From JADKFD01 sp050250665 (GTDB taxonomy: Bacteria > Pseudomonadota > Gammaproteobacteria > Xanthomonadales > SZUA-5), in the NCBI GenBank assembly GCA_050250665.1, contig JBFWOF010000055.1, positions 1-41,168 on the forward strand: a stretch of DNA of 41,168 bases. The letters are read 5' to 3'. The position numbers and the translations under genes were made by a program. Under the pieces are notes generated by a model, which saw only the letters and a list, made by a program, of their open reading frames with translations, was not told where the DNA came from and searched no databases. Each line of letters opens with the position of its first letter. Within the stretch, counting starts at the first letter, position 1. Below, piece after piece: positions 25,133-34,188 of the stretch.

Positions 25133-26344
25133 TCAGTCAGCCTGACGGCGCAGGAAGGCGGGAATGTCCAGGTAGTCGTACTCGGTGTCGGACGCCGCCT
25201 GCGGTGCCGCCGCAGCCCCGGATGCCGAGCCACCGGTGCCGAAGCGACGCGCCTGCTGCTGCGGGCGCAGGGTCGGCTGCGGCTCGACGCTGACCGGGGA
25301 AACCTCGACTTCAGGGGCGCGAACCACGCGGAAATTGTTGCGCATGGGCGGACCGGCAAAGACATCGGCCGGCACGCGCTGGGCCTGCCGATTGAGCCCG
25401 GTGGCCACTACCGTCACCCGGATCTCGTCTTCCAGATCCATGTCGAGAACGGTGCCGATCTTGATGTTGGCATCTTCGGCGGCGAATTCGGCGACGGTCT
25501 GGCCGACTTCGTTGTACTCGCGCATGGTCAGGTTCGGACCCGAGGTGATGTTCACGAGGATGCCGCAGGCACCCTTGAGGTTGATGTCTTCGAGCAGCGG
25601 ATTGCCGATGGCGGCCTCGGTGGCGGCCACGGCACGATCGTCGCCCTTGGCCTTGCCGGTGCCCATCATGGCCAGACCCATTTCGCTCATCACGGTGCGG
25701 ACGTCGGCAAAATCGACGTTGATCAGACCCGGGCGGGTGATCAGGTCGGCAATGCCCTGGACCGCGCCGAGGAGCACGTCATTGGCTTCACGGAAGGCAT
25801 TCAGTAGCGAGACCTCGCGGCCGAGCACGGTCAGCAGCTTCTCGTTTGGAATGGTGATCAGGCTGTCCACGTGCTGGGCCAGTTCCTCGATACCCTTCAT
25901 CGCCACCTGCATGCGCCGGCGCCCTTCAAACGGGAAAGGCTTGGTCACGACAGCCACGGTCAGGATGTCCAGATCCTTGGCAATCTGGGCGATGACGGGT
26001 GCCGCGCCGGTGCCGGTGCCGCCACCCATGCCGGCGGTGATGAAGACCATGTCGGCGCCACGCAGCGCTTCGCTGATGCGCTCGCGATCCTCGATCGCAG
26101 CCTGCCGACCCACTTCCGGGTTGGCGCCTGCGCCCAGGCCCTTGGTCACATTGGTTCCCAGCTGCAGCAGGGTGATGCCGTCCGTCCGGCGCAGGGCCTG
26201 GGCATCGGTATTGGCGACGACGAATTCAACGCCTTCGATATTGCCGCCGATCATGTGGCCGATGGCGTTTCCACCACCGCCGCCGACGCCGATGACCTTG
26301 ATCACGGCATTCGGTGTTGCGCTTTCCATCAATTCAAAGTTCAT
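25133..26344 (-). CDS. ftsZ: Cell division GTPase FtsZ
   Basis: Tubulin homologue that forms the cytokinetic ring. It is 403 aa with GTP-binding motif GGGTGTG at 107-113, an early glycine-rich VGVGGGGGNAI, a T7-loop region (NVDFADVRTVMSE), a Q/A/P-rich linker (about 335-385), and the C-terminal tail DIPAFLRRQAD that binds FtsA/ZipA. ATG 26344 (MNFELMESATPNAVIKVIG) is preceded by GAGGG. The 153-bp gap after ftsA leaves room for a local promoter. Confidence 0.98.
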   Translation of the reverse strand: MNFELMESATPNAVIKVIGVGGGGGNAIGHMIGGNIEGVEFVVANTDAQALRRTDGITLLQLGTNVTKGLGAGANPEVGRQAAIEDRERISEALRGADMVFITAGMGGGTGTGAAPVIAQIAKDLDILTVAVVTKPFPFEGRRRMQVAMKGIEELAQHVDSLITIPNEKLLTVLGREVSLLNAFREANDVLLGAVQGIADLITRPGLINVDFADVRTVMSEMGLAMMGTGKAKGDDRAVAATEAAIGNPLLEDINLKGACGILVNITSGPNLTMREYNEVGQTVAEFAAEDANIKIGTVLDMDLEDEIRVTVVATGLNRQAQRVPADVFAGPPMRNNFRVVRAPEVEVSPVSVEPQPTLRPQQQARRFGTGGSASGAAAAPQAASDTEYDYLDIPAFLRRQAD

Positions 26345-26497
26345 TATCAGACCCTCGCGAATGTGCCAGCCAGTTGTCGTCCCTTCCGATCTGCGCAATC
26401 CGTGCGCGCCTCGGTCTCCCCCGACGGAATCCCCTCATCCCGTCGCCACACTGCATTCCGCGCACCCACTCAGAGGTCGCCCGGAGATGCGTGATTC

Positions 26498-27727
26498 TCA
26501 AAATTCACCACCCACAAACTGCTTGATCCGTTCCCACAGACTGCGCGCGCCGCTGACCGGTCGGCTGCTGCTGCGCGGACGCGCCTGCGAACCGTAGATC
26601 AGCAGGCCGACGCCGGCCGAATGCATCGGATTGCCGACGATCTCGGCCAGGCCATTGACGTGCTGCGGCAGGCCCAGGCGCACCGGCATGTGGAAGATCT
26701 CTTCCGCCAGTTCGACGGCACCGTCCATGCGTGAGGCGCCGCCGGTGAGGACCACGCCGGCGGCGATCAGGTCCTCGAAACCGCTGCGTCGAAGTTCGGC
26801 CTGCGCCAGCGAGAACAACTCCTCGTAGCGTGGCTGCACCACTTCGGCCAGGGTCTGTCGCGCGAGTCGCCGCGGCGCGCGGTCGCCCACGCTTGGTACC
26901 TGGATGCTTTCGTCAGCCGTGGCCAGATGGGCCAGCGCACAGGCGTACTTGAGCTTGATCTCCTCGGCATGCGGCGTCGGCGTACGCAGCGCCACGGCGA
27001 TGTCGTTGGTGACCTGATCACCGGCAATCGGCAACACCGCGGTATGGCGGATGGCGCCCTGGGCAAAGACCACGATGTCGGTGGTGCCGGCGCCGATGTC
27101 GATCAGGGCCACGCCCAGCTCGCGCTCGTCGTCGGTGAGCACGGCATGGCTGGCAGCCAGCGGCTGCAGGATCAGATCGTCCACTTCCAGACCGCAACGG
27201 GCGATGCACTTGGTGATGTTCTGGGCCGCGCTGCCAGCGGCGGTGACCAGATGCACACGTGCTTCCAGGCGCACGCCGCTCATGCCGATCGGATAGCGGA
27301 TGCCTTCCTGCTCATCGATGACATATTCCTGCGGCAGCACGTGCAGGATCTTCTGGTCGGCGGGAATAGGCATGGCCCGGGCGGCATCGAGTACCCGGTC
27401 AACATCGAAATCGGTCACTTCCTTGTCGCGGATGGCGACGATGCCATGCGAATTCAGGCTCTTGACGTGACTGCCGGAAATGCCGGCGTACACCGAGCGG
27501 ATCTCGCAGCCGCTCATCTGCTCGGCTTCCTCGATGGCGCGCTGGATCGACTGCACCGTGGATTCGATATCGACTACCACGCCACGCTTGATGCCGCGAC
27601 TGGGCTGACTGCCCATGCCGATGATCTCGACCGGCTCGCCCGGCGCGTACTCGCCGACCATGGCCACCACTTTGGAGGTGCCAATGTCGAGTCCGACGAT
27701 CAGGGTCTTGTCGCTTTTGCGGCTCAT
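26498..27727 (-). CDS. ftsA: Cell division protein FtsA
   Basis: Actin-like ATPase that tethers FtsZ to the membrane. It is 409 aa with the phosphate-1 motif GLDIGTSK near the N-terminus, a SHS2/1C domain, phosphate-2 DIGAGTTDI, an adenosine motif GVVLTGGASRMDG, and a C-terminal amphipathic helix (SLWERIKQFVGGEF) for membrane binding. ATG 27727 (MSRKSDKTLIVGLDIG) is the family start. ftsQ ends 22 bp upstream. Confidence 0.97.
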   Translation of the reverse strand: MSRKSDKTLIVGLDIGTSKVVAMVGEYAPGEPVEIIGMGSQPSRGIKRGVVVDIESTVQSIQRAIEEAEQMSGCEIRSVYAGISGSHVKSLNSHGIVAIRDKEVTDFDVDRVLDAARAMPIPADQKILHVLPQEYVIDEQEGIRYPIGMSGVRLEARVHLVTAAGSAAQNITKCIARCGLEVDDLILQPLAASHAVLTDDERELGVALIDIGAGTTDIVVFAQGAIRHTAVLPIAGDQVTNDIAVALRTPTPHAEEIKLKYACALAHLATADESIQVPSVGDRAPRRLARQTLAEVVQPRYEELFSLAQAELRRSGFEDLIAAGVVLTGGASRMDGAVELAEEIFHMPVRLGLPQHVNGLAEIVGNPMHSAGVGLLIYGSQARPRSSSRPVSGARSLWERIKQFVGGEF

Positions 27728-27749
27728 GGGTTCGGGGTCATCACAAGGG

Positions 27750-28484
27750 TCAGTTGGGCAGGGACGCAGCGGGCTGCGCATCGGCATAGCGCACGGCATA
27801 GCCGTGGGTGTAACGCAGATCGACCTGGGCGATCGGGCGCGGATCCAGCGCGGCCAATCGCGGCAGGCTGCTGATGAAACGCTTCCAGCGGGCGTCCTGG
27901 TCGAGACTGCCCAGATGCACGCGCAAACCATCGTCGAGCTGCAGTTCCAGGGACCCGCGGGCGCTCATTCGGGCGACGGTGATCTGGCGACCTATACGCT
28001 CGACATCGCTGCTGGCAAGACGGTAGTACTCGGCCAGTTGCGGCATCAGCTCGATCGGTGCGTCCAGCAGCGGCAGTCCCCGGGTTTCGCCCACGCCACG
28101 GGCGTTGAAGACATTGCCGCTGACGTCGACCAGACGGTCGACGCCCTGGCGTCCCAGCACGCTGCGCTCGCGCACCCGCACTTCCAGCGTATCCGGCCAG
28201 ATCTTGCGCACTTCGGCTTCCGCCACCCAGGGCAAGCTCAGGGCACTGGCCCGCACCGCGGCCAGATCGACAAAGAAGAAACCGCGCGCAGCCTCCGGCG
28301 CCACCGCCGCCCGGATCTGCTCGGCACTGACGCGCTCGAAGGGGCCGCTGGCATCCACCCAACGGAAGGGCAGCAAGGCGCCGCCGTTGCGCGCCATATA
28401 GGCGCCGGCCACCAGCACCAGCACGGCAGCCACCGCCAGCAGGGCCGATGCGCTGGTCACCCAGTTACGGCGCTGCCCGCTCAT
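27750..28484 (-). CDS. ftsQ: Cell division protein FtsQ
   Basis: Bitopic divisome protein linking early and late division proteins. In 244 aa it has a short cytoplasmic N-terminus, one membrane segment (about 12-30), a POTRA domain (about 45-115, beginning near FERVSAEQIRAAV) and a beta domain to the end. The start at 28484 overlaps the ddl stop (ATGA). Long frames upstream in the same register are shadows of ddl. Confidence 0.95.
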   Translation of the reverse strand: MSGQRRNWVTSASALLAVAAVLVLVAGAYMARNGGALLPFRWVDASGPFERVSAEQIRAAVAPEAARGFFFVDLAAVRASALSLPWVAEAEVRKIWPDTLEVRVRERSVLGRQGVDRLVDVSGNVFNARGVGETRGLPLLDAPIELMPQLAEYYRLASSDVERIGRQITVARMSARGSLELQLDDGLRVHLGSLDQDARWKRFISSLPRLAALDPRPIAQVDLRYTHGYAVRYADAQPAASLPN

Positions 28485-29416
28485 CGCGGCACCTCGTCGA
28501 CACTGGTTTCGAGGATGCGCCAGCACAGGCTCTCGAAATCGATACCGGCCTGGGCCGCGGCCTTGGGCACCAGGCTGTGGCTGGTCATGCCGGGGCTGGT
28601 GTTGACTTCCAGCAGCTGGAAGCCGCGGTCGGCATCCAGCATCACATCGATACGGCCCCAGCCACTGGCGCCCACCGCCGCAAAAGCCTGCTCGCAGAGC
28701 CGGGCCAATTGATCTTCCGCCGGTTGCTCCAGACCCGGACACAGGTACTGGGTGTCTTCGGCCACGTATTTCGCGTGGTAGTCGTAGAACTCGGCAGCCG
28801 GGACGATGCGGATGCTGGGCAGCGCCTGGCCGTCGAGCACGGCGACCGTCAGCTCCGGCCCCTGGATCATGCGTTCCACCAGCAGCTCGCCGTCGTAGCG
28901 GCGTGCCAGTTCGACGGCGGCGGCCACATCGCTGTCGGCGAAGACCCGGGTGACACCGACGCTGGAGCCCTCGCGCGAGGGCTTGACGATGGCCGGCAGA
29001 CCCACCTCAGCAATGGCGCCGGCGACATCCGCGCCCACCGGCAACACCGCAAAGGCCGGCGTGGGAATGGCCAGTGCCTGCCACACGCGCTTGGTGCGGA
29101 CCTTGTCCATGGTCAGGGCCGAACCGAGCACGCCGGAGCCGGTATAGGGCACGCCCAGCGCTTCGAGCGCGCCCTGCAGCACACCATCTTCGCCGCCGCG
29201 CCCATGCAGGATGTTGAAGACGCGGTCGCACCGTCCCGCGCGGATATCCCGCAGCAGGGCCGGGATGCCGTCGACGGCGTGCGCGTTCACGCCGCGCGCC
29301 AGCAAGGCAGCGAGCACATTGGCGCCGCTGTTGAGCGAGACTTCGCGCTCGGAACTGTCGCCGCCCATGACCACGGCGACGCGCCCGAAATTGGCGGGAT
29401 CGGTGATGCGCATCAT
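28481..29416 (-). CDS. ddl: D-alanine--D-alanine ligase
   Basis: ATP-grasp ligase that makes the D-Ala-D-Ala dipeptide for MurF. The 311-aa protein is of the DdlB type. It has HGRGGEDG (about 72-79), KPSREGSSVGV (phosphate-binding loop), and the ATP-grasp end LLEVNTSPGMTSHS. Two adjacent ATG codons (29416 and 29413) are both possible; the first overlaps the murC stop. It is placed between murC and ftsQ as in E. coli. Confidence 0.96.
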   Translation of the reverse strand: MMRITDPANFGRVAVVMGGDSSEREVSLNSGANVLAALLARGVNAHAVDGIPALLRDIRAGRCDRVFNILHGRGGEDGVLQGALEALGVPYTGSGVLGSALTMDKVRTKRVWQALAIPTPAFAVLPVGADVAGAIAEVGLPAIVKPSREGSSVGVTRVFADSDVAAAVELARRYDGELLVERMIQGPELTVAVLDGQALPSIRIVPAAEFYDYHAKYVAEDTQYLCPGLEQPAEDQLARLCEQAFAAVGASGWGRIDVMLDADRGFQLLEVNTSPGMTSHSLVPKAAAQAGIDFESLCWRILETSVDEVPR

Positions 29417-30855
29417 GTCTGGACTCCGCTGCGCAAATGACCGCGTGTCTCCAGTTCCTGGGCCACGGCACCGATGTCACCAGCTCCCTGCAGCAACAGC
29501 AGATCGCCGTCCTGCATCAAGTCCGGCAGCACCGAGGCCAGTTCATGGGGGTGCGAAACAAAGACCGGATCGACCCGCCCGCGGGCGCGTACGGCCCGCG
29601 CCAGGGCGCGTCCGTCGGCGCCGGCGATCGGCGCTTCGCCAGCGGAATAGACCTCGCTCAGCACCACCACGTCAGCCAGGCTCAGGACCTCGGCAAAATC
29701 GTCGATCAGGTCGCGGGTGCGGGTGTAGCGATGCGGCTGGAAAGCCAACACCAGGCGCTTGTCCGGCCAGCCGCCACGGGCGGCTTCGATCACAGCACGC
29801 AACTCCCGAGGGTGATGGCCGTAGTCGTCGACGAACATCACACTGCCCTGGTCCAGCGGCAGATCGTCGTGGATGTGGAAGCGCCGTCCGACACCGCCGA
29901 AGCGGGCCAGACCATCGATGATGGTGGCCGGGGCGATACCGATCTCCAGCGCAATCGCGGCTGCGGCGCAGGCATTCTGGACGTTGTGTCGTCCCGGCAG
30001 ATGCAGCAGCGCGGCCAGCGGCTGCTCATCGGGCAGGTGCAGCATGAAGTGCATCTCGCTGCCGTTCTGGCGCACGTCGGTGGCGCGCACATCGGCGCCT
30101 TCGGCAAAGCCGTAGGTGCGCACCGCCCGCGGACTGCGCAGGCTCAGCTCATGGGTCTCGACATCGTCGGCACAAAGCACGGCCAGACCGTAGAAGGGCA
30201 TGCGGTGCAAAAAGCTGTCGAAGGCCTGCTTCAGGCGCTCAAAGCTGTGGTCGAAGTTCTCCAGATGGTCGGCATCGATATTGGTGACTACGGCCATGAC
30301 CGGCTGCAGCATCAGGAAGGAACCGTCACTTTCGTCGGCCTCGGCCACCAGATACTCACCGGCGCCCAGACGTGCATGAGTGCCGGCGCTGTTGAGGCGG
30401 CCGCCGATGACGAAGGTCGGGTCCAGCCCGCCCTCGGCCAGCACGCTGGCAATCAGGCTGGTGGTGGTGGTCTTGCCGTGGGTGCCAGCCACGGCAATGC
30501 CGCGGCGGAAGCGCATCAGCTCGCCCAGCATCTCGGCTCGCGGCACCACCGGCAAACGCCGCTGGCGGGCGGCGATCAGTTCCGGGTTGCTCGCGGCAAT
30601 GGCGCTTGACACCACGACGACATCGACCTCGGCCACGTGCTCGGCGTCATGACCGCGCTGCACCCGGATACCGAGTTCGGCCAGGCGACGGGTGACCGCG
30701 GTGCTGGATTGATCGGAGCCGCTGACGGCGTAGCCGAGGTTGTGCATGACTTCGGCAATGCCGCTCATGCCGGAGCCGCCGATACCGATGAAATGCACGC
30801 GCTTGAAGGCGCGCATCAGATCCTGTCCGGGACGGAAACGTGCGGCAATGCTCAT
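29413..30855 (-). CDS. murC: UDP-N-acetylmuramate--L-alanine ligase
   Basis: Adds L-alanine to UDP-MurNAc, the first amino-acid step of the peptidoglycan stem. It is 480 aa with an N-terminal Rossmann domain (FIGIGGSGMSGIAEV), the ATP motif GTHGKTTTT (124-132), the conserved central region EADESDGSF and the C-terminal YGHHPRE. ATG 30855 overlaps the murG stop; a GTG 9 nt upstream is possible but less likely. Confidence 0.97.
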   Translation of the reverse strand: MSIAARFRPGQDLMRAFKRVHFIGIGGSGMSGIAEVMHNLGYAVSGSDQSSTAVTRRLAELGIRVQRGHDAEHVAEVDVVVVSSAIAASNPELIAARQRRLPVVPRAEMLGELMRFRRGIAVAGTHGKTTTTSLIASVLAEGGLDPTFVIGGRLNSAGTHARLGAGEYLVAEADESDGSFLMLQPVMAVVTNIDADHLENFDHSFERLKQAFDSFLHRMPFYGLAVLCADDVETHELSLRSPRAVRTYGFAEGADVRATDVRQNGSEMHFMLHLPDEQPLAALLHLPGRHNVQNACAAAAIALEIGIAPATIIDGLARFGGVGRRFHIHDDLPLDQGSVMFVDDYGHHPRELRAVIEAARGGWPDKRLVLAFQPHRYTRTRDLIDDFAEVLSLADVVVLSEVYSAGEAPIAGADGRALARAVRARGRVDPVFVSHPHELASVLPDLMQDGDLLLLQGAGDIGAVAQELETRGHLRSGVQT

Positions 30856-31922
30856 CGGGCGCACTCCAGGCAGGCATCGGCAACCACCGCTGCGGCATCG
30901 GTTCGGGCCAGCCCGCGCGCGGTGCTGGACATCTGCAGCAGACGCGGGCGATCGGCCGCCAGTTCCTGCAGGCGCGCAGCCAGACTGGCAGCATCGAGTT
31001 CGGATTCGGGCCAGAGTTCAGCCGCACCCGGATCGACCAGCCAGCGCGCATTCGCGGTCTGGTGGTCATCGACGGCGTGCGGATACGGCACCAGCAGCGA
31101 GGCAACGCCGGCGGCGGCGACTTCGGCCAGGGTCAGCGCACCGGAGCGGCACAGCACCAGATCGGCCCAGGTGTAGGCAGCGGCCATGTCGTCGATGAAG
31201 GGCTCCAGGCGCGCCTCGACAGCGGCCGCGCGGTAGCTCTGCTGTGCAGCTTCGTGCAGGCGCGCGCCGCACTGGTGCCAGACTTCGGGGCGCTCGGCGA
31301 CCGGCAGCAGCGCCAGGGCCTGCGGCAGGATCTGGTTCAGCGCGCGCGCCCCCTGGCTGCCGCCGAGTACCAACAGCCGCAGCGGCCCCACGCGGCCAGC
31401 CAGACGCTGTTCGGGTGCTTCGATGGCGGCTATCTCGGCGCGCACCGGGTTGCCGACGAAGTGTCCGCGCCCGGCAAGAGCATCCGGAAAACCGGTGTAG
31501 ACGCGTTGTGCGAGTCTGGCCAGTACCTTGTTGGTCAACCCGGGAATCCGGTTCTGCTCGTGTACCAGCAGCGGCACCCGCAGCCAGGCGGCGGCGAGGC
31601 CACCGGGGCCGGCGGCATAACCACCCATGCTGAGTACGCTGCGCGGACGTTCCCGGCGCAGGCTGCGGCGCGCCTGCAGGAAGGCTGCCAGCAGATCCAG
31701 CGGCAGACGCAACTTGCGACGCCAGCCCTTGCCGCGCACGCCCTGTACGCGGATGCCATGGAATTCGATGCCATGGGCCGGCACCAGTCGGCTTTCCATG
31801 CCGCCCTCGGCGCCCAGCCAGACCACCGGGATATCGCGCTGACGCAACTCAGCAGCCACCGCCAGTCCCGGAAAGACATGACCACCAGTGCCACCGGCCA
31901 TCACCATCACGGGTGCGCTCAT
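30852..31922 (-). CDS. murG: Lipid II synthase MurG (GlcNAc transferase)
   Basis: Peripheral membrane glycosyltransferase that adds GlcNAc to lipid I to make lipid II. It is 356 aa. The N-terminal GGTGGHVFPG (10-19) and GGYAAGPGG loops bind acceptor, and the C-terminal domain has GGSQGARALN and the UDP-GlcNAc motif around RSGALTLAEVAAAGVASLLVP. The start at 31922 overlaps the ftsW stop; the frame is open far upstream inside ftsW but that is a shadow. Confidence 0.97.
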   Translation of the reverse strand: MSAPVMVMAGGTGGHVFPGLAVAAELRQRDIPVVWLGAEGGMESRLVPAHGIEFHGIRVQGVRGKGWRRKLRLPLDLLAAFLQARRSLRRERPRSVLSMGGYAAGPGGLAAAWLRVPLLVHEQNRIPGLTNKVLARLAQRVYTGFPDALAGRGHFVGNPVRAEIAAIEAPEQRLAGRVGPLRLLVLGGSQGARALNQILPQALALLPVAERPEVWHQCGARLHEAAQQSYRAAAVEARLEPFIDDMAAAYTWADLVLCRSGALTLAEVAAAGVASLLVPYPHAVDDHQTANARWLVDPGAAELWPESELDAASLAARLQELAADRPRLLQMSSTARGLARTDAAAVVADACLECAR

Positions 31923-33106
31923 CGCTTGCCTCCCGGGCCCACGCCCTCGAAGGCTCCGACGCTGCGCGGCTCGCGCAGGGAGGCGCTGACCTTCAGCAGC
32001 AGGCCGACGGCGACGCAACTCATGATCACGCTGGATCCGCCGGAGCTGATCAGTGGCAGCGTCAGGCCCTTGGTCGGTAGCGCGCCGATGTTCACACCGA
32101 TGCTGATCGCCGCCTGCATCGAGAACCACAGCGCGATCCCGTAGGCCAGATAGGCCTCGAAAGCCCGGCCCTGGCGCAGGCCGTCGATGCCCAGACGGAA
32201 GGCCCGCCCGGTGAAGGTCGCGAACAGGCCGATGATGATCAAGACGCCGACAAAACCCAGCTCTTCGGCAATCACCGCCAGAATGAAATCGGTGTGGGCC
32301 TCGGGCAGATAGAACAGCTTCTGCACACTTTCGCCCAGGCCCACGCCAAACCATTCGCCGCGACCCACGGCAATCAGGGCCTGGGTCAGCTGAAAGCCGC
32401 CGTCGAAGGGATCGGCCCACGGATCCATGAACGAGAACAGCCGGCGCAGGCGGTAGGGTTCGGCCATGGCGGCAAAGCCCATCACCGGCAGCGCGACCGC
32501 GGCAATGGCCAGCAGATGACGGGCCGAGCCGCCCGCCAGCCAGACCATGCTCCCGGCCAGCGCCATCAACAGCAGGGCGCCGCCAAAATCGGGCTGCACC
32601 AGCAGCAGACCGATCAGCGCGCCGGCCACCACCAGCGGCTTGATCACGCCCATCAGACTGTGTTGCAGGGTTTCCTGGTGGCGTACGAAATAGCCGGCCA
32701 GATAGATGATCAGGAACAACTTCACGGCTTCTACTGCCTGGAAGTTCGACACCCCCAGCCAGATCCAGCGGCGCGCGCCCTTGACCGATACGCCGAGACC
32801 CGGCACGAAAACCAGCACCAGCAGCACGAAGGCGCCGAGAATCATGATCTGCGAGTAGCGCTTCAGCCACTCCAGGTCGGTGCGATAGGCGAGTGTACCC
32901 AGCGCCGTTCCCAGCGCCAGGAACAGGGCATGGCGGATGAGAAAATAGAAGGGCCCAACGTGCAGCTCTTCGCCCACCGCGATCGAACTTGACGCGACCA
33001 TGACCACACCCAGCGAGGCCAGGGCGATGGCGCTTATCGAGATCCACGGGTCGATGACCACGGTCGGCGCGGGAGGCAGCTTGCGGGCCTGGAGGACGGC
33101 GGCCAT
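31919..33106 (-). CDS. ftsW: Septal peptidoglycan glycosyltransferase FtsW
   Basis: SEDS-family polymerase that works with FtsI at the septum. In 395 aa it has ten predicted membrane segments and the family motifs WLGVSNFQAVEAVKL, VQPDFGG, the conserved Asp in the long external loop (about 250-280), AEELGFVG and the late LPLISSGGSS. The ATG at 33106 shares one base with the mraY stop (TGATG); a TTG three bases earlier is also in frame. murD, which in E. coli lies between mraY and ftsW, has no room here. Confidence 0.96.
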   Translation of the reverse strand: MAAVLQARKLPPAPTVVIDPWISISAIALASLGVVMVASSSIAVGEELHVGPFYFLIRHALFLALGTALGTLAYRTDLEWLKRYSQIMILGAFVLLVLVFVPGLGVSVKGARRWIWLGVSNFQAVEAVKLFLIIYLAGYFVRHQETLQHSLMGVIKPLVVAGALIGLLLVQPDFGGALLLMALAGSMVWLAGGSARHLLAIAAVALPVMGFAAMAEPYRLRRLFSFMDPWADPFDGGFQLTQALIAVGRGEWFGVGLGESVQKLFYLPEAHTDFILAVIAEELGFVGVLIIIGLFATFTGRAFRLGIDGLRQGRAFEAYLAYGIALWFSMQAAISIGVNIGALPTKGLTLPLISSGGSSVIMSCVAVGLLLKVSASLREPRSVGAFEGVGPGGKR

Positions 33107-34188
33107 CAACGCACCTTCAGGGTCGCCAGACCCACCAGCACCAGCACCACACTGATGATCCAGAAGCGCACGATCACGCGCGGTTCGGGCCAGCCCTTGA
33201 GCTCGAAATGATGGTGCAGCGGCGCCATCCGGAAGATGCGCTTGCCGGTGAGCTTGAAGGAAGCCACCTGCAGGATTACCGACAGCGTCTCCAGCACGAA
33301 GATGCCGCCCATGATCACCAACACCAGTTCCTGGCGGACGATGACGGCGATGGTGCCGAGCGCGGCGCCGACGGCGAGCGCACCGATGTCGCCCATGAAC
33401 ACCTGGGCCGGATAGGTGTTGAACCAGAGGAAACCGAGACCGGCACCGGCCAGCGCCGCACAGACGATCGCCAGCTCGCCGGCACCGGGAATGCGCGGCA
33501 TGCCGAGGTATTTGGCAAACTCGGCATGCCCGGAGGCATAGGCGAAGATCCCCAGAGCGCCAGCCACCAGCACCGTCGGCATGATCGCCAGCCCGTCCAG
33601 ACCGTCGGTCAGATTGACCGCATTGGAGAAACCGACGATCCAGAAATAGGCCACGATCATGAAGGCCGCGCCCATCGGAATCGCCACCGTCTTGAAAAAG
33701 GGCACATACAGCGCCGTCGCCGCCGGGGTATCGGCGGTGACATAGAGCACGATCGCGGCGACGGTGCCGAACAGCGACTGCAGCAGGTATTTCCAGCGCG
33801 CCGGCAGACCGCGGCTGTCCTTCAGCACCAGCTTGCGATAGTCATCGATCCAGCCGATGAAACCGAAGGCGATCAGCACGCCCAGCACCACCCAGACATA
33901 ACGGTTGTGCCAATCGGCCCAGAGCAGGCTGGACGAAGCCACCGCCATCAGGATCAACAGGCCACCCATGGTCGGGGTACCAGCCTTGGACAGATGCGAT
34001 TGCGGGCCGTCCTTTCGGATGGTCTGACCGATCTGCTTGGCGGTCAGCGAGCGGATCAGGCGCGGACCCAGCCACAGCGACAGCGTCAGCGCCGTCAGCG
34101 CCGACAGGATGGTGCGCAACGTGATGTAGCTGAACACGTTGAAGGCACGGAAATAGTTCTGCAGCCATTCGGCCAGGGCCAGCAGCAT
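33106..34188 (-). CDS. mraY: Phospho-N-acetylmuramoyl-pentapeptide transferase MraY
   Basis: Integral membrane enzyme that transfers phospho-MurNAc-pentapeptide to undecaprenyl phosphate, making lipid I. It is 360 aa with ten hydrophobic segments, Asp115-Asp116 (DDYRK), NLTDGLDGL (192-200), the MGDIGALAVG loop and the histidine triad APLHHHFE near the C-terminus. ATG 34188 overlaps the murF stop by one base (TGATG). Upstream in-frame sequence is a murF shadow. Confidence 0.97.
   Translation of the reverse strand: MLLALAEWLQNYFRAFNVFSYITLRTILSALTALTLSLWLGPRLIRSLTAKQIGQTIRKDGPQSHLSKAGTPTMGGLLILMAVASSSLLWADWHNRYVWVVLGVLIAFGFIGWIDDYRKLVLKDSRGLPARWKYLLQSLFGTVAAIVLYVTADTPAATALYVPFFKTVAIPMGAAFMIVAYFWIVGFSNAVNLTDGLDGLAIMPTVLVAGALGIFAYASGHAEFAKYLGMPRIPGAGELAIVCAALAGAGLGFLWFNTYPAQVFMGDIGALAVGAALGTIAVIVRQELVLVIMGGIFVLETLSVILQVASFKLTGKRIFRMAPLHHHFELKGWPEPRVIVRFWIISVVLVLVGLATLKVR

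Noticed and set aside
31923..33047. Extended MurG made of an extra N-terminal domain
   Set aside because: The extension is the out-of-frame shadow of ftsW. MurG starts at 31922 with its canonical GGTGGH motif.
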